Positions 36,131 to 44,461 of a stretch of 64,000 nt of DNA are shown piece by piece (positions within the stretch are counted from its first letter, which is position 1; every line of letters starts with the position of its first letter). The DNA is taken from positions 47,398 to 111,397 of the forward strand of contig JBJLEZ010000005.1 in the NCBI GenBank assembly GCA_045565695.1. Direction: 5' to 3'. This DNA comes from GCA-2690565 sp002457235. GTDB lineage: Bacteria; Verrucomicrobiota; Verrucomicrobiia; Opitutales; Coraliomargaritaceae. Position numbers and translations under genes: made by a program. Below the pieces are notes generated by a model. It worked only from the letters and a program-made list of their open reading frames with translations. It was not told the DNA's origin and searched no databases.

Positions 36131-38797
36131 CTAAAACAATGTATTAAATTCAATGGTAAGTACAAATAAACTGACTGCGTATCTTACTCTATCTAATTGA
36201 CTTAGATTTGATGCAACTAAAGCGTCAGCAATGGTCTGCTTGATGTCAGGATTCAGCTTACCTCCGCAAAGAATTAAATCCAGATGATCTAATAATAATT
36301 GATCATTATGTGATAACGAAATTTCATAACTAAAATCAAGTTCTGCTCCAACATAAGGCTTTGACCCTATATTTCCGATATCACCACCTACGATACCATG
36401 ATTGATTAATGTATTAAAGGCATTAGCGAGATGCAACGCACTCACGTCATTATTAATTTGAAATTCGGGAGCATTCAATTGTATATTACCAATTGATCCA
36501 TTAGGGCTGTAATCTGGTCTGTAATAATTAAAAACGGTAGGTGATTCATACGGAGATTGCAAAATAGTATCTTCTAACCCTACAAAATAAATCCAATCAT
36601 ACGTTCGCAAAGATGTTAAATTAAACGCTCTACTCAAATGCATTAAGCGAATCAAGGGTTCTCTTAACTTTCCATGACTAGGATCAAAGGATAATATTTT
36701 CTCACGAGCTTCTGGATGTAGTAAAACTGCTTTAACAGTTGATGTCATATCGCCGCGATTGCCACTTCCAGAACCATTATATAAGCCTGTTTTGAATGCA
36801 TCTGCAACAGCGAAGATGTAATTAGGAGATGGATTAGAGACTGTCATTCTTTGTATTAAGAATTTAGCAAAAAATGGAGGCATATTTTTGTGATTAAACA
36901 AATGATCTAATAGCCCTTCTACATCATAGCGTACTGCAACACTTTCTGTGGTATCTGCAAATTCTTCTCCAGAGTCATATATGCCATTATTGTTAGAATC
37001 TACAAATGATTCCCAATCATCATATAAACCATTATTGGGGTCGAAATTAAGATAAGTACCATCTAATAACTTTTTACTAGAAAAATCATGGCGATTAGAC
37101 TGAATTCTCATGGGATCAATATAATTGCCAAAAAATATTTCTATATTCACTCGATCAAATGGACGGCGCAAACCAGTGAAAACTTTAGCGAATTCTGCTA
37201 TGTCATTGTTATCGTATGTAGGAATGGCATTACCTTCATTATCAAGTTCTAAAGTTCCATCTTCATTTAACTCCCATAATCCAATAGTAAAAAGCTGCAT
37301 GACTTCCCTGGCAAAATTTTCATCTGGAAACGTACCTTGCGAAGAGTTGGCTTTTTTGTTTTCAATATAAGACAAGTAGTAGCCCATGTGTGGACTCCAA
37401 GTAATTTCAGATAATATATCCCTAAAATTCCCAAAAGCTTTCCTGACAAATATATCATAGAAATTCAAATAACGTTCAGTAGTATTTGGATGATTGCTTC
37501 CAGGTTCTCCAACAACAAAATACTGGCTTAACGCCCAAGCTACCCTCTGCCTTAATTGGTCTTCAGCATTAATAGCTGCTTCAAACCAAACTAACTTTTC
37601 TGTGTCGTTAGCATTGAAACCCATCACATCCCATTTTTTACCTGTAGAAGCAATTGCGTTTTCTATATGCAAACCTATCATAGGTATGCCATTCCGAACC
37701 AAATTATCACTATATAGGCTCGCAAGGATAGGGGCTCCTTCTGCATCATAAGATCCGTTTGGATGTGAATCTATATAGGCTTCTTCATTATCCCAAATAC
37801 CATTACCGTTAGTATCAGTAAATTCTTCTCCTTCATCCCAGATACCATTATTATTTGAATCTTGTTTTGCGTCCCAAACACCATTATTGTTTGTATCTTG
37901 TTCTACAGTGAAACCTTCTCCTTCATCCCAAATACCGTTACCATTATCATCAGTAAATTCTTCTGCACTTGTAGTAAATCCTTCTGCAGCATCCCAGACA
38001 CCATTACCAATAGTATCTACAAAGACTTCACCTTCATTGTATACACCGTTACCATTAGTATCAGTAAATTCTTCTCCTTCGTCATAAGTTCCATTAGGGG
38101 TATCAGTAAATTCTTCTGCAACACAAAATAATCCACCATAACCAGGCAAGGGATTAGTATGATCTGTCGCGTATTTAACTGTTCCTCTATAAAAAGGAAG
38201 CCTTTGTCCAAGAGAAGCGTCATGTCCAACCTCATTTTCTAAATAACCTGTTTGTGAAGAAGCATCTGTAAAAGCTGGGTCGCTTCTTTGACGCCAATAT
38301 GCTCTATGTGAAAAAGGTGTCTTACTTATTTGTTCATCAATCCAAATTTCAAAATTAACATACTGATTATTATGGAAATTTGGGTCAAAGACATTTGGAA
38401 ACGTGACGATTGAATTTAAATTTGGGCCAAATGTTGCTTGCATTAAAAATTCGCTGACCAACTCCAATGCTGAATAATTTTGCTCCGAGGACTCGTAACG
38501 CTTGCGTAAAAAACCTTCGTTACCTTTTGGGATTGAAAGTATTCCCGACTCTAAACTGTAAGAATAAGGAAAAATGGTCTCCCAGCCATTACCATAATTT
38601 CTCGAAACAGGAACCCACTCTGACAAGCCATCTGAATATTCTAAAACCTCTATTGGATGTATCGAATCACTTAAATCTATAGCCACCTCGTCATTCGAAA
38701 AATTGATTTCATCATATACAATTAATCCCCCCCATGAAGCCAAGACACTCCAAAAGAAAACAAGTACAGGATAAGATATGAGATAAGCTCTTAACAT
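36131..38797 (-). CDS. DUF1800 family protein with calcium-site-like repeats
   Basis: This long protein (888 residues from the ATG at 38797; the longer frame to 38866 adds 23 residues before a clear signal peptide) has three parts. First, after the signal peptide, comes an S-x-G-L-x-x-W ... FLRKRY module resembling the C-terminal module of other secreted proteins here. Second, an insert of tandem acidic repeats (D-T-N-G-N-G-I-W-D-E-G-E-E-F type) occurs at about 37750-38110. Third is the DUF1800 domain with LLDHLFNHKNMPPFFAKFLI and REKILSFDPSHGKLREPL. DUF1800 normally partners DUF1501, which follows two bases downstream. Confidence 0.88.
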   Translation of the reverse strand: MLRAYLISYPVLVFFWSVLASWGGLIVYDEINFSNDEVAIDLSDSIHPIEVLEYSDGLSEWVPVSRNYGNGWETIFPYSYSLESGILSIPKGNEGFLRKRYESSEQNYSALELVSEFLMQATFGPNLNSIVTFPNVFDPNFHNNQYVNFEIWIDEQISKTPFSHRAYWRQRSDPAFTDASSQTGYLENEVGHDASLGQRLPFYRGTVKYATDHTNPLPGYGGLFCVAEEFTDTPNGTYDEGEEFTDTNGNGVYNEGEVFVDTIGNGVWDAAEGFTTSAEEFTDDNGNGIWDEGEGFTVEQDTNNNGVWDAKQDSNNNGIWDEGEEFTDTNGNGIWDNEEAYIDSHPNGSYDAEGAPILASLYSDNLVRNGIPMIGLHIENAIASTGKKWDVMGFNANDTEKLVWFEAAINAEDQLRQRVAWALSQYFVVGEPGSNHPNTTERYLNFYDIFVRKAFGNFRDILSEITWSPHMGYYLSYIENKKANSSQGTFPDENFAREVMQLFTIGLWELNEDGTLELDNEGNAIPTYDNNDIAEFAKVFTGLRRPFDRVNIEIFFGNYIDPMRIQSNRHDFSSKKLLDGTYLNFDPNNGLYDDWESFVDSNNNGIYDSGEEFADTTESVAVRYDVEGLLDHLFNHKNMPPFFAKFLIQRMTVSNPSPNYIFAVADAFKTGLYNGSGSGNRGDMTSTVKAVLLHPEAREKILSFDPSHGKLREPLIRLMHLSRAFNLTSLRTYDWIYFVGLEDTILQSPYESPTVFNYYRPDYSPNGSIGNIQLNAPEFQINNDVSALHLANAFNTLINHGIVGGDIGNIGSKPYVGAELDFSYEISLSHNDQLLLDHLDLILCGGKLNPDIKQTIADALVASNLSQLDRVRYAVSLFVLTIEFNTLF
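37750..38110 (-). repeat. Tandem DxNGNGxWDEGE-type coding repeats
   Basis: Within the DUF1800 gene about nine acidic units repeat with the pattern D-(T/S)-N-(G/N)-N-G-(I/V)-W/Y-(D/N)-x-(G/A)-E, spaced 12-17 residues. Another similar unit occurs alone near 36960-37030. The D-x-N-x-N-G spacing is that of calcium-binding loops (EF-hand or thrombospondin type III like). DNA-level repetition is visible too, with recurring CCATTACC and AAATTCTTC blocks. Confidence 0.8.
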
Positions 38798-38906
38798 AAA
38801 TGATTGAGCAAGGTAGAAAGATGATTTGTTAAATCTAAGCTGTGTACAGAGTAATTGCAAATACATTTAATAAACGAATCATGTTAAAGAAATCGTTTAA
38901 GACAAT

Positions 38907-39149
38907 TCAGCCCAAGTCATTTGGATCCCTTTTAAAAGAAGCGTATTTTTTTCGGTGCTTGTACTGTCTTTGTTTAACTCTTTCTCTCCAGTTAATGTAA
39001 CTCGAAAGCTTTAAGTGTGTTTTCATAATCACTTTCACTTCCTTCTCAGTTAAGCTGTATTTTTTGTAGATTTCTTCAAAAGAAACTTTATCACTCAACG
39101 CCATACGAATCAAATCATCTGGCGGGAACTCTTTGAAGCTTTTATTCAT
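38907..39149 (-). CDS. TIGR03643/DUF2805 family protein
   Basis: This 80-residue basic protein matches the small family whose members begin with a short acidic helix and carry K-V-S-F-E-x-I, Y-K-K-Y-S-L-x-E-x-E-V, MKTHLKLSSYINWRERV and a K-H-R-K-K tail. The function is unknown; it may be nucleic-acid-binding judging by the basic end. It overlaps the DUF2256 gene by 8 bases upstream, the order also seen in other bacteria. Confidence 0.82.
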   Translation of the reverse strand: MNKSFKEFPPDDLIRMALSDKVSFEEIYKKYSLTEKEVKVIMKTHLKLSSYINWRERVKQRQYKHRKKYASFKRDPNDLG

Positions 39150-39300
39150 AATTTAATTTAAACACTTTGCTATTTCGTTTCGAATTACAGCTCTTAGAAC
39201 AATATTTTACAGAATCCCAGACTTTAGCCCATTTTTTTCTCCAAGAAAATGGTCGCTGACAAACAGGGCAAACTTTTTCGGCTGTATTCTTTTGATGCAC
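39142..39300 (-). CDS. DUF2256 family zinc-ribbon protein
   Basis: This is a short cysteine-rich protein. The family core is VCPVCQRPFSWRKKW followed by W-D-S-V-K-Y-C-S-K-S-C, giving a CxxC ... CxxxC zinc-ribbon. I chose a GTG at 39300, because the family normally starts a few residues before the first CxxC (V-H-Q-K-N); the longer ATG frame to 39327 adds a hydrophobic stretch that is not part of the family. It is coupled by overlap with the DUF2805 gene. Function unknown. Confidence 0.75.
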   Translation of the reverse strand: MHQKNTAEKVCPVCQRPFSWRKKWAKVWDSVKYCSKSCNSKRNSKVFKLNYE

Positions 39301-39391
39301 AAGTAAGAATAAAACCCACAAAATCATTTTTTCAAAAGCAAGAGACAGATTTTTTAATATCTTCCCAAACTTTCAAATCCTATAATTTTCC

Positions 39392-40888
39392 TTAAGACTG
39401 CTTCTTTCGATTTTTAGCAAAGCGAGAAATGCGCTTACTTTTTTTATTACGGTCACCATTAGCTTCACCACGCTCACCTCTTCTTGAGAAACGCTTACCT
39501 CCGTAACGCTTCTTCTTCCTCGCCTTACCACCCTCTTGATAAGACCTTGGTTGCTTGCCAAATACTTCACCATCCTCAGTGATTTCCTGAAGTTCACGAG
39601 TCTTATCTCCCTTTAATAAATGAAATAAAGCACTCATAATATCACTCGGAGTATTTCCCGAATCCAACAAACGATCAAAGACTGCATCATATTTTTCATA
39701 TTTTCCGCCCTCAAGCACATCCCGAACCTTCTCCAACAAAGTATTCGCCTTTGCACCCTCTACATCTTCTTGAGTCGGAATCTTCATACGTTTCACCGAC
39801 TGCTTTGTGTAGCGCTGGATTGCTTCTAAACGATGGATATCTCGTCCGAACACAAAAGTAATGGATTTACCAGAGCGTCCCGCACGAGCTGTTCGTCCGA
39901 TTCGGTGTACATAATCCTCTGGATCATAGGGCAGATCATAATTAAAAACATATTCGATATCATCAATATCCAAACCTCTAGCCGCTACATCAGTCGCCAC
40001 TAAAAGCTCAATCTTTCCTTCACGAAAACGCTTAATCACTTTTTCACGGGTCGATTGATTGATATCACCATGGATTCGATCTGCCATGTAACCACGATAA
40101 GTCAAAGTCTCTGCCACCTCTTCCACCATCTGCTTGGTATTACAAAAAATAATCCCTTTCGAATTAAACTGCATATCCAGCAAACGACTCAATACCTCAA
40201 TCTTCGAACGATTTCTCACTTCATAATAACTCTGATCAATTGATTCCACAGTCACTGTTGAAGTTTTAATATTCAAAGTCTTAGCGTCCCGGCTATAAGC
40301 TTTAATTAAATTTGTCACCGCCTTGTTCATAGTCGCTGAGAAAAATAATGTCTGACGATCCTCAGGCAATGAATCCAAAATCTCTTCCATCTCATCACGG
40401 AAACCCATATCTAACATACGGTCTGCTTCATCCAAAACCGTTACACTAATACCATCCAACTTAAGCGTTTTTCGCTTTAAGTGATCTATGATACGTCCAG
40501 GAGTCCCCACGACAATGTGAACACCTTTCTTTAAAGCCTTAATTTGGCGATCAATTGGCGCACCCCCATAAATTGGAGTCGCATAAAAATTCTCTAAGTG
40601 AGAAGCCAGACGCTGAATCTCTTCCGCTACTTGAACCGCTAACTCACGAGTCGGACACAAAACCAATCCCTGCGGACTCTTATCATCCAAATCAATTAAT
40701 TGAAGCATCGGTAATGAAAACGCCGCAGTTTTACCCGAACCCGTTTGCGATAGCCCCACGATATCATTGCCCTCCAAAGCCATAGGAATCGCTTGCTCCT
40801 GAATCGGAGAAGGCAACTCAAAACCCAGATCATTGATACTTGCTAATAAACGTTCATCTATCCCTAGCTTCTTAAAATTTGAATCCAT
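39392..40888 (-). CDS. DEAD-box ATP-dependent RNA helicase
   Basis: This 498-residue helicase has the Q motif region (SPIQEQAIP), Walker A (SQTGSGKTA), Ia (PTRELAVQV), II (DEADRMLDMGF), III (FSATM) and VI (HRIGRTARAGR). The C-terminal 70 residues are lysine/arginine-rich with RGERGEANGDRNKKS-type sequence, an RNA-binding tail. It resembles RhlE/CsdA-type enzymes that remodel structured RNA, often in cold adaptation or ribosome assembly. A second, separate DEAD-box gene lies about 1 kb away on the other strand. Confidence 0.93.
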   Translation of the reverse strand: MDSNFKKLGIDERLLASINDLGFELPSPIQEQAIPMALEGNDIVGLSQTGSGKTAAFSLPMLQLIDLDDKSPQGLVLCPTRELAVQVAEEIQRLASHLENFYATPIYGGAPIDRQIKALKKGVHIVVGTPGRIIDHLKRKTLKLDGISVTVLDEADRMLDMGFRDEMEEILDSLPEDRQTLFFSATMNKAVTNLIKAYSRDAKTLNIKTSTVTVESIDQSYYEVRNRSKIEVLSRLLDMQFNSKGIIFCNTKQMVEEVAETLTYRGYMADRIHGDINQSTREKVIKRFREGKIELLVATDVAARGLDIDDIEYVFNYDLPYDPEDYVHRIGRTARAGRSGKSITFVFGRDIHRLEAIQRYTKQSVKRMKIPTQEDVEGAKANTLLEKVRDVLEGGKYEKYDAVFDRLLDSGNTPSDIMSALFHLLKGDKTRELQEITEDGEVFGKQPRSYQEGGKARKKKRYGGKRFSRRGERGEANGDRNKKSKRISRFAKNRKKQS

Positions 40889-41103
40889 AGTCCGACCACT
40901 ACGACCACGAAATTAATAAGTGCAAGATAATTAGCTCAATTAGCGATCTTATAAAAAACACTATATCATTCAATAATACACAATTTAAAGCTCGCCCATG
41001 ACCCATACAAGCCAGCAAACGACTTCCGCTATTTTTAGCTTTAAATTGTCCTAATTCTATCCTTAGATAAAATATTATATTTAAATTAACTTTACTTTTT
41101 ATT

Positions 41104-41538
41104 ATGTGCAAAATTACTACTCTTATTTCCAGTATCCTTCTCGGTGCTGCATTTATCGTCTTCGGACTGAACTTCTTTTTACATTTTATTCCTATGGACG
41201 GACCGGCGGAAGGCAGTGATGCTGCAGCCTTTATGGGCGTACTTTACACAACAGGATACCTCGGCTTTGTTAAAGTTCTTGAAGTGATCGGTGGAGTGTT
41301 TGTTATTTTACCTAAAACACGCAACTTAGGTTTGCTCATTCTAGGCCCTATCATCATCAATATTATCGCATATCATTACTTTATTGCTAAAAGTGGTTTT
41401 CATATGGATATCGCTTTCATCACTGTACTTGCCGTTTACCTATTAATGAAACAAGGTAAATCCTTCACCCAATTTCTTTTCTGCAGTTGCTGCAATAAAG
41501 GTGAAAACAAGGACGGCAACAGTAGTTGCGAAATTTAA
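41104..41538 (+). CDS. DoxX-like membrane protein
   Basis: This 144-residue protein has four membrane helices (about 7-27, 46-66, 72-92 and 98-118) and a cysteine-rich C-terminus (CSCCNK, SSC). The N-terminal segment IVFGLNFFLHF and the E-V-I-G-G between helices 2 and 3 resemble the DoxX/SURF4-like family, whose members occur in respiratory or thiosulfate-linked membrane systems, but the role here is unknown. A terminator follows. The five C-terminal cysteines are unusual. Confidence 0.7.
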   Translation: MCKITTLISSILLGAAFIVFGLNFFLHFIPMDGPAEGSDAAAFMGVLYTTGYLGFVKVLEVIGGVFVILPKTRNLGLLILGPIIINIIAYHYFIAKSGFHMDIAFITVLAVYLLMKQGKSFTQFLFCSCCNKGENKDGNSSCEI

Positions 41539-41563
41539 AAAGTTCAGCCTATAACTTTCACAA

Positions 41564-41590
41564 AACCTGCAGAAGTCTGCAGGTTTTTTT
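41564..41590 (+). terminator. Rho-independent terminator after the DoxX-like gene
   Basis: A 9-base-pair hairpin with arms AACCTGCAG (41564-41572) and CTGCAGGTT (41577-41585) and a four-base loop is followed by a run of Ts. It lies about 25 bases after the stop codon. Confidence 0.88.
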
Positions 41591-41849
41591 ATAGTCTACC
41601 ATAGAGCATCCAAATAGGTTCCATTACTTGAGGATTAAGAGCGAAAACCTATATCGCTTCCAATTAAATAAACATCGCACCGACTATTATCCTTGCAAGC
41701 TGATTGAATTACTGTGTCATCCGAAGACTTTATAAGTGCTCAGACTCAACTGAACTGAGCTAATGCCTGTAAGTCATTACTGAAGGCATTGAAAAATCAT
41801 CTCAAGTGAGCGTCGTCTAAGGTGAATGGAAAAAAGGCGCCCACATATT
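41591..41849 (+). promoter_or_regulatory. Long leader before the second DEAD-box gene, with two hairpins
   Basis: This gene-free stretch precedes the helicase ATG. Two inverted repeats are visible: GCTCAG/CTGAGC (41738-41743 with 41755-41760) and AATGCC/GGCATT (41762-41767 with 41785-41790). They could fold in the transcript leader. Long structured leaders are known for cold-inducible DEAD-box mRNAs; here this is inference only. Confidence 0.4.
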
Positions 41850-43220
41850 ATGAAAATAACCAACTTTGAGCAACTGCCTCTATCCGCACCCATTCAACGT
41901 GCCTTAGCTGAAAAAGGCTACACCAAGCCTTCTCAGATTCAAGCACGAGCCATACCCGTACTTCTTAAAGATCGAGACCTACTCGCCTGTGCCCAAACCG
42001 GCACCGGCAAAACAGCGGCCTTCGCCCTCCCTCTCCTCCACAAGCTCTCTCAATCGAATCGCAAACCTTTTAGGCGTGGTGTTCGCCACCTTGTGCTCAC
42101 CCCTACTCGAGAATTAGCCAGCCAAGTCGCCGAAAGCTTTAAGGTCTATGGACAATACGTGGAATTTCAATATGGGCTCGTTTATGGAGGTGTTTCCGAA
42201 AAGCCCCAAATCAAGCAACTCTTTAAAGGCTTAGATATTTTGGTTGCTTGCCCGGGTCGACTCATCGACCTCATGGAACAAGGTCACGTTGATCTCTCTC
42301 AAGTTGAAACCTTCATCTTAGATGAAGCCGACCGCATGCTCGATATGGGCTTCATCCGTGACATCCGAAAAATTGAAGGCAAGCTACCTAAGGAACGCCA
42401 AACCTTATTATTTTCAGCAACGATGGCTTCAGAAATCACCAAGCTCGGACAAGCCATGCTCCACCGTCCCGAAGAAATTCGGATCGCCCCTCAAGGCACT
42501 ACTGCTGAAAAAATCAACCAGTCTGTTTGCTTCATCGCCAAAGGTGCTAAACAAAAGTATATTCTTGAACTATTGAAGCAACACGTAGAGGAAAATCCTA
42601 GAGAACTAACTCTAATCTTCACCCGTACAAAACACGGCGCAAAACATTTAGCTAAGAAATTTAACCAAGAAGGCTTAATTGCCGACTCCATTCACGGAAA
42701 CAAATCCCAAAACGCGCGTGAGAAAACCCTTGAGCGTTATCGCCAAGGAGAAATAGATATACTTGTTGCCACCGATGTCGCCGCCCGTGGTATCGATGTC
42801 AAAAATATCACCCTAGTCATCAACTTTGATTTGCCCATGGAATCCGATGCCTATGTGCACCGAATTGGTCGTACCGCACGTGCTGGAGAAAGCGGACAAG
42901 CCATTAGTTTTTGCTCTCTCGAAGAGGTTGCCCTCCTTCGTCAAGTTGAACGCTTGATTAAGAAACCGGTCCCTGTTTTACGAGACCAACCCTATCACGA
43001 ACAAGACATTGAAGACTTACACCTCAGTGATCGTCCTGTCAAAAAGCCCGCACAAGGTGGCGGTAATCGTCAACGAAGAGGCAAGCCAAGTAACAACTCA
43101 GGCAACCATTCTCGTAGCAACTTCCGAGGCAAGTCCGGCGGGAATTCAGGCAGTCAAAGCAACTCAAGAGCGAACAAAGCAAACAAGTCCAATCGGACCC
43201 AGCGAAATCGCAATCGCTAG
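41850..43220 (+). CDS. rhlE: DEAD-box RNA helicase, RhlE-like
   Basis: This 456-residue helicase (start chosen at the ATG at 41850, giving MKITNFEQLPLSAPIQRALA; an upstream in-frame ATG at 41826 adds eight residues with no family match) has all motifs: Q motif (KPSQIQARAIP), Walker A (AQTGTGKTA), Ia (PTRELASQV), DEADRMLDMGF, FSATMAS, and HRIGRTARAGE. The tail of about 75 residues is rich in G, N, S and R (GGGNRQRRGK, HSRSNFRGKSGGN), an RNA-binding extension typical of RhlE. It is a different paralog from the helicase at 39.4-40.9 kb. Confidence 0.92.
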   Translation: MKITNFEQLPLSAPIQRALAEKGYTKPSQIQARAIPVLLKDRDLLACAQTGTGKTAAFALPLLHKLSQSNRKPFRRGVRHLVLTPTRELASQVAESFKVYGQYVEFQYGLVYGGVSEKPQIKQLFKGLDILVACPGRLIDLMEQGHVDLSQVETFILDEADRMLDMGFIRDIRKIEGKLPKERQTLLFSATMASEITKLGQAMLHRPEEIRIAPQGTTAEKINQSVCFIAKGAKQKYILELLKQHVEENPRELTLIFTRTKHGAKHLAKKFNQEGLIADSIHGNKSQNAREKTLERYRQGEIDILVATDVAARGIDVKNITLVINFDLPMESDAYVHRIGRTARAGESGQAISFCSLEEVALLRQVERLIKKPVPVLRDQPYHEQDIEDLHLSDRPVKKPAQGGGNRQRRGKPSNNSGNHSRSNFRGKSGGNSGSQSNSRANKANKSNRTQRNRNR

Positions 43221-43402
43221 CGCCTCTTTAGCCACTAAGCCAGCATCAAAGTTACAAGCAGGTTAAATGTTCTGCTAAAATAAAAATCTCAATTGATTTA
43301 TAGAAAAGATCACTTATTGTTTAGATGTTCTTTGATAACATTATTTTTGGTAGGCCCAGTTTCCCAAAACACTTTTTCATCTATTAACTAAATGAAAAAA
43401 TT

Positions 43403-43804
43403 ATGAAACTATCAAAAAATAACTCAATAAATGTAATTACAATTATTGTAACTTATCTTTTGTTAGCAACGTCCACATATGCAGTGACTATTAAGGAGTT
43501 TCCTGAAAATATGGAACTTCCCAAAATCATTACTATTGTCGCACCTAGTGCCGACAATGCTAACATTGGAGATAGTGCAGTCATTGGACTTACAATCAAT
43601 AAATACGGAAGTGTTAAAAACATTAAAGTTTTAAACACATCTAACCCCCGCTTTGCGGAGTCGGTTACTGATGTGGTTAAACTTTGGCAGTTTGAGCCCT
43701 TCCTCGAAAAAGATGCGTCATATGAGCTTAAAGTAGCGATACCTTTTAGGGTCGGTTACGAACAATATGCAAATATGCCTTATCTTAATGGAACTATTAA
43801 TTAG
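43403..43804 (+). CDS. Secreted TonB C-terminal-like domain protein
   Basis: This 133-residue protein has a signal peptide (about residues 1-27) and then a domain resembling the TonB C-terminal fold: V-I-G-L-T-I-N-K-Y-G-S-V-K-N-I-K-V-L-N, followed by F-A-E-S-V-T-D-V-V-K-L-W-Q-F-E-P-F. That pattern (G-x-V ... A-V-x-x-V-x-x-W-x-F-x-P) is the TonB/energy-transducer signature. It lacks the membrane anchor-proline linker of a full TonB, so it is probably a soluble relative. A terminator follows directly. Confidence 0.72.
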   Translation: MKLSKNNSINVITIIVTYLLLATSTYAVTIKEFPENMELPKIITIVAPSADNANIGDSAVIGLTINKYGSVKNIKVLNTSNPRFAESVTDVVKLWQFEPFLEKDASYELKVAIPFRVGYEQYANMPYLNGTIN

Positions 43805-43815
43805 AAAATGAACCT

Positions 43816-43858
43816 GAGTCGCTTTTTAAATTTATTTTTGAAAAGCGGCTCTTTTTTT
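43816..43858 (+). terminator. Rho-independent terminator after the TonB-like gene
   Basis: An 11-base stem with one G-T wobble (43816-43826 with 43841-43851) is followed by seven Ts. It overlaps the short space before the convergent msrA gene. Confidence 0.85.
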
Positions 43859-43879
43859 GCTAAAAGCCAAGGCCCCTGC

Positions 43880-44368
43880 TTAAGCTTTTCGATACTTATG
43901 CAAAAGGGCTTTGGGCAAGTGGCAGGCCTCGTTGGGAAAACGCTGCAAACGATCTTGATGCTCTTCGTTGCTTCTCAAGTAATTACTCAAGGGTAGAACT
44001 TCGAGCACAATTTCCTCTCGGTCGTCTCTGGATTCAATGAAACTCTTGACCTCAATCAAGTGGGACTCATCTCGACTGTAAACACCCGTTCGGTATTTCT
44101 TTCCAATATCTGGACCTTGCTGATCCACGCTGTAAGGATCAATAATTTCAAAAAGATGTTCGATTAATTGAGTCACAGATAGTGAACTCACATCAAAATC
44201 GACCCTTACACATTCGACATAACCATCATAATCACCATTCAGCAATTGAGTACTACCATTGGCACGTCCAACCTCCGTAGCAAGAACCCCAGGGATATAG
44301 CGAAAAAATTCCTGAACGCCCCAGAGACACCCTCCTGCTAAATAGATTGCTTCACTGACTTCTTTCAT
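43880..44368 (-). CDS. msrA: Peptide methionine sulfoxide reductase MsrA
   Basis: MsrA reduces methionine-S-sulfoxide in proteins and free methionine. This 162-residue form has the catalytic Cys14 in GGCLWGVQ; most relatives have GCFWG, so Leu replaces Phe. It continues with FDPSSVSVTQLIEHLFEIIDPYS-like and DIGKKYRTGVY segments, then the C-terminal HQDRLQRFPNEACHLPKALL. The ATG at 44368 is preferred over a longer frame to 44431 that would run into the divergent receptor gene. The shared upstream space carries a palindromic operator-like repeat. Confidence 0.93.
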   Translation of the reverse strand: MKEVSEAIYLAGGCLWGVQEFFRYIPGVLATEVGRANGSTQLLNGDYDGYVECVRVDFDVSSLSVTQLIEHLFEIIDPYSVDQQGPDIGKKYRTGVYSRDESHLIEVKSFIESRDDREEIVLEVLPLSNYLRSNEEHQDRLQRFPNEACHLPKALLHKYRKA

Positions 44369-44392
44369 TTTAAGGGATTTGAATAAATACAA

Positions 44393-44440
44393 AATTGTTA
44401 AGTAAAAAATTAATTTACTTAACAATTGCATTTACTTAAC
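44393..44440. promoter_or_regulatory. Divergent operator-like palindrome between msrA and the receptor gene
   Basis: A 14-base inverted repeat (arm AATTGTTAAGTAAA at 44393-44406, arm TTTACTTAACAATT at 44414-44427, seven-base spacer) is followed by a third half site TTTACTTAAC at 44431-44440. It lies exactly between the divergent start codons (44368 and 44462), so a dimeric repressor or activator could control both genes. The protein that binds it is not identifiable. Confidence 0.55.
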
Positions 44441-44461
44441 AGGCATGTAATCAAATTAAAT

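Noticed and set aside
37862..38131. Plus-strand frames opposite the DUF1800 repeat
   Set aside because: They are low-complexity reflections of the acidic repeats on the coding strand, with no start context or family.
40899..41111. 70-codon minus-strand frame upstream of the DEAD-box gene
   Set aside because: It covers the region between two divergent genes, has no family and overlaps the DoxX-like start; probably spurious.
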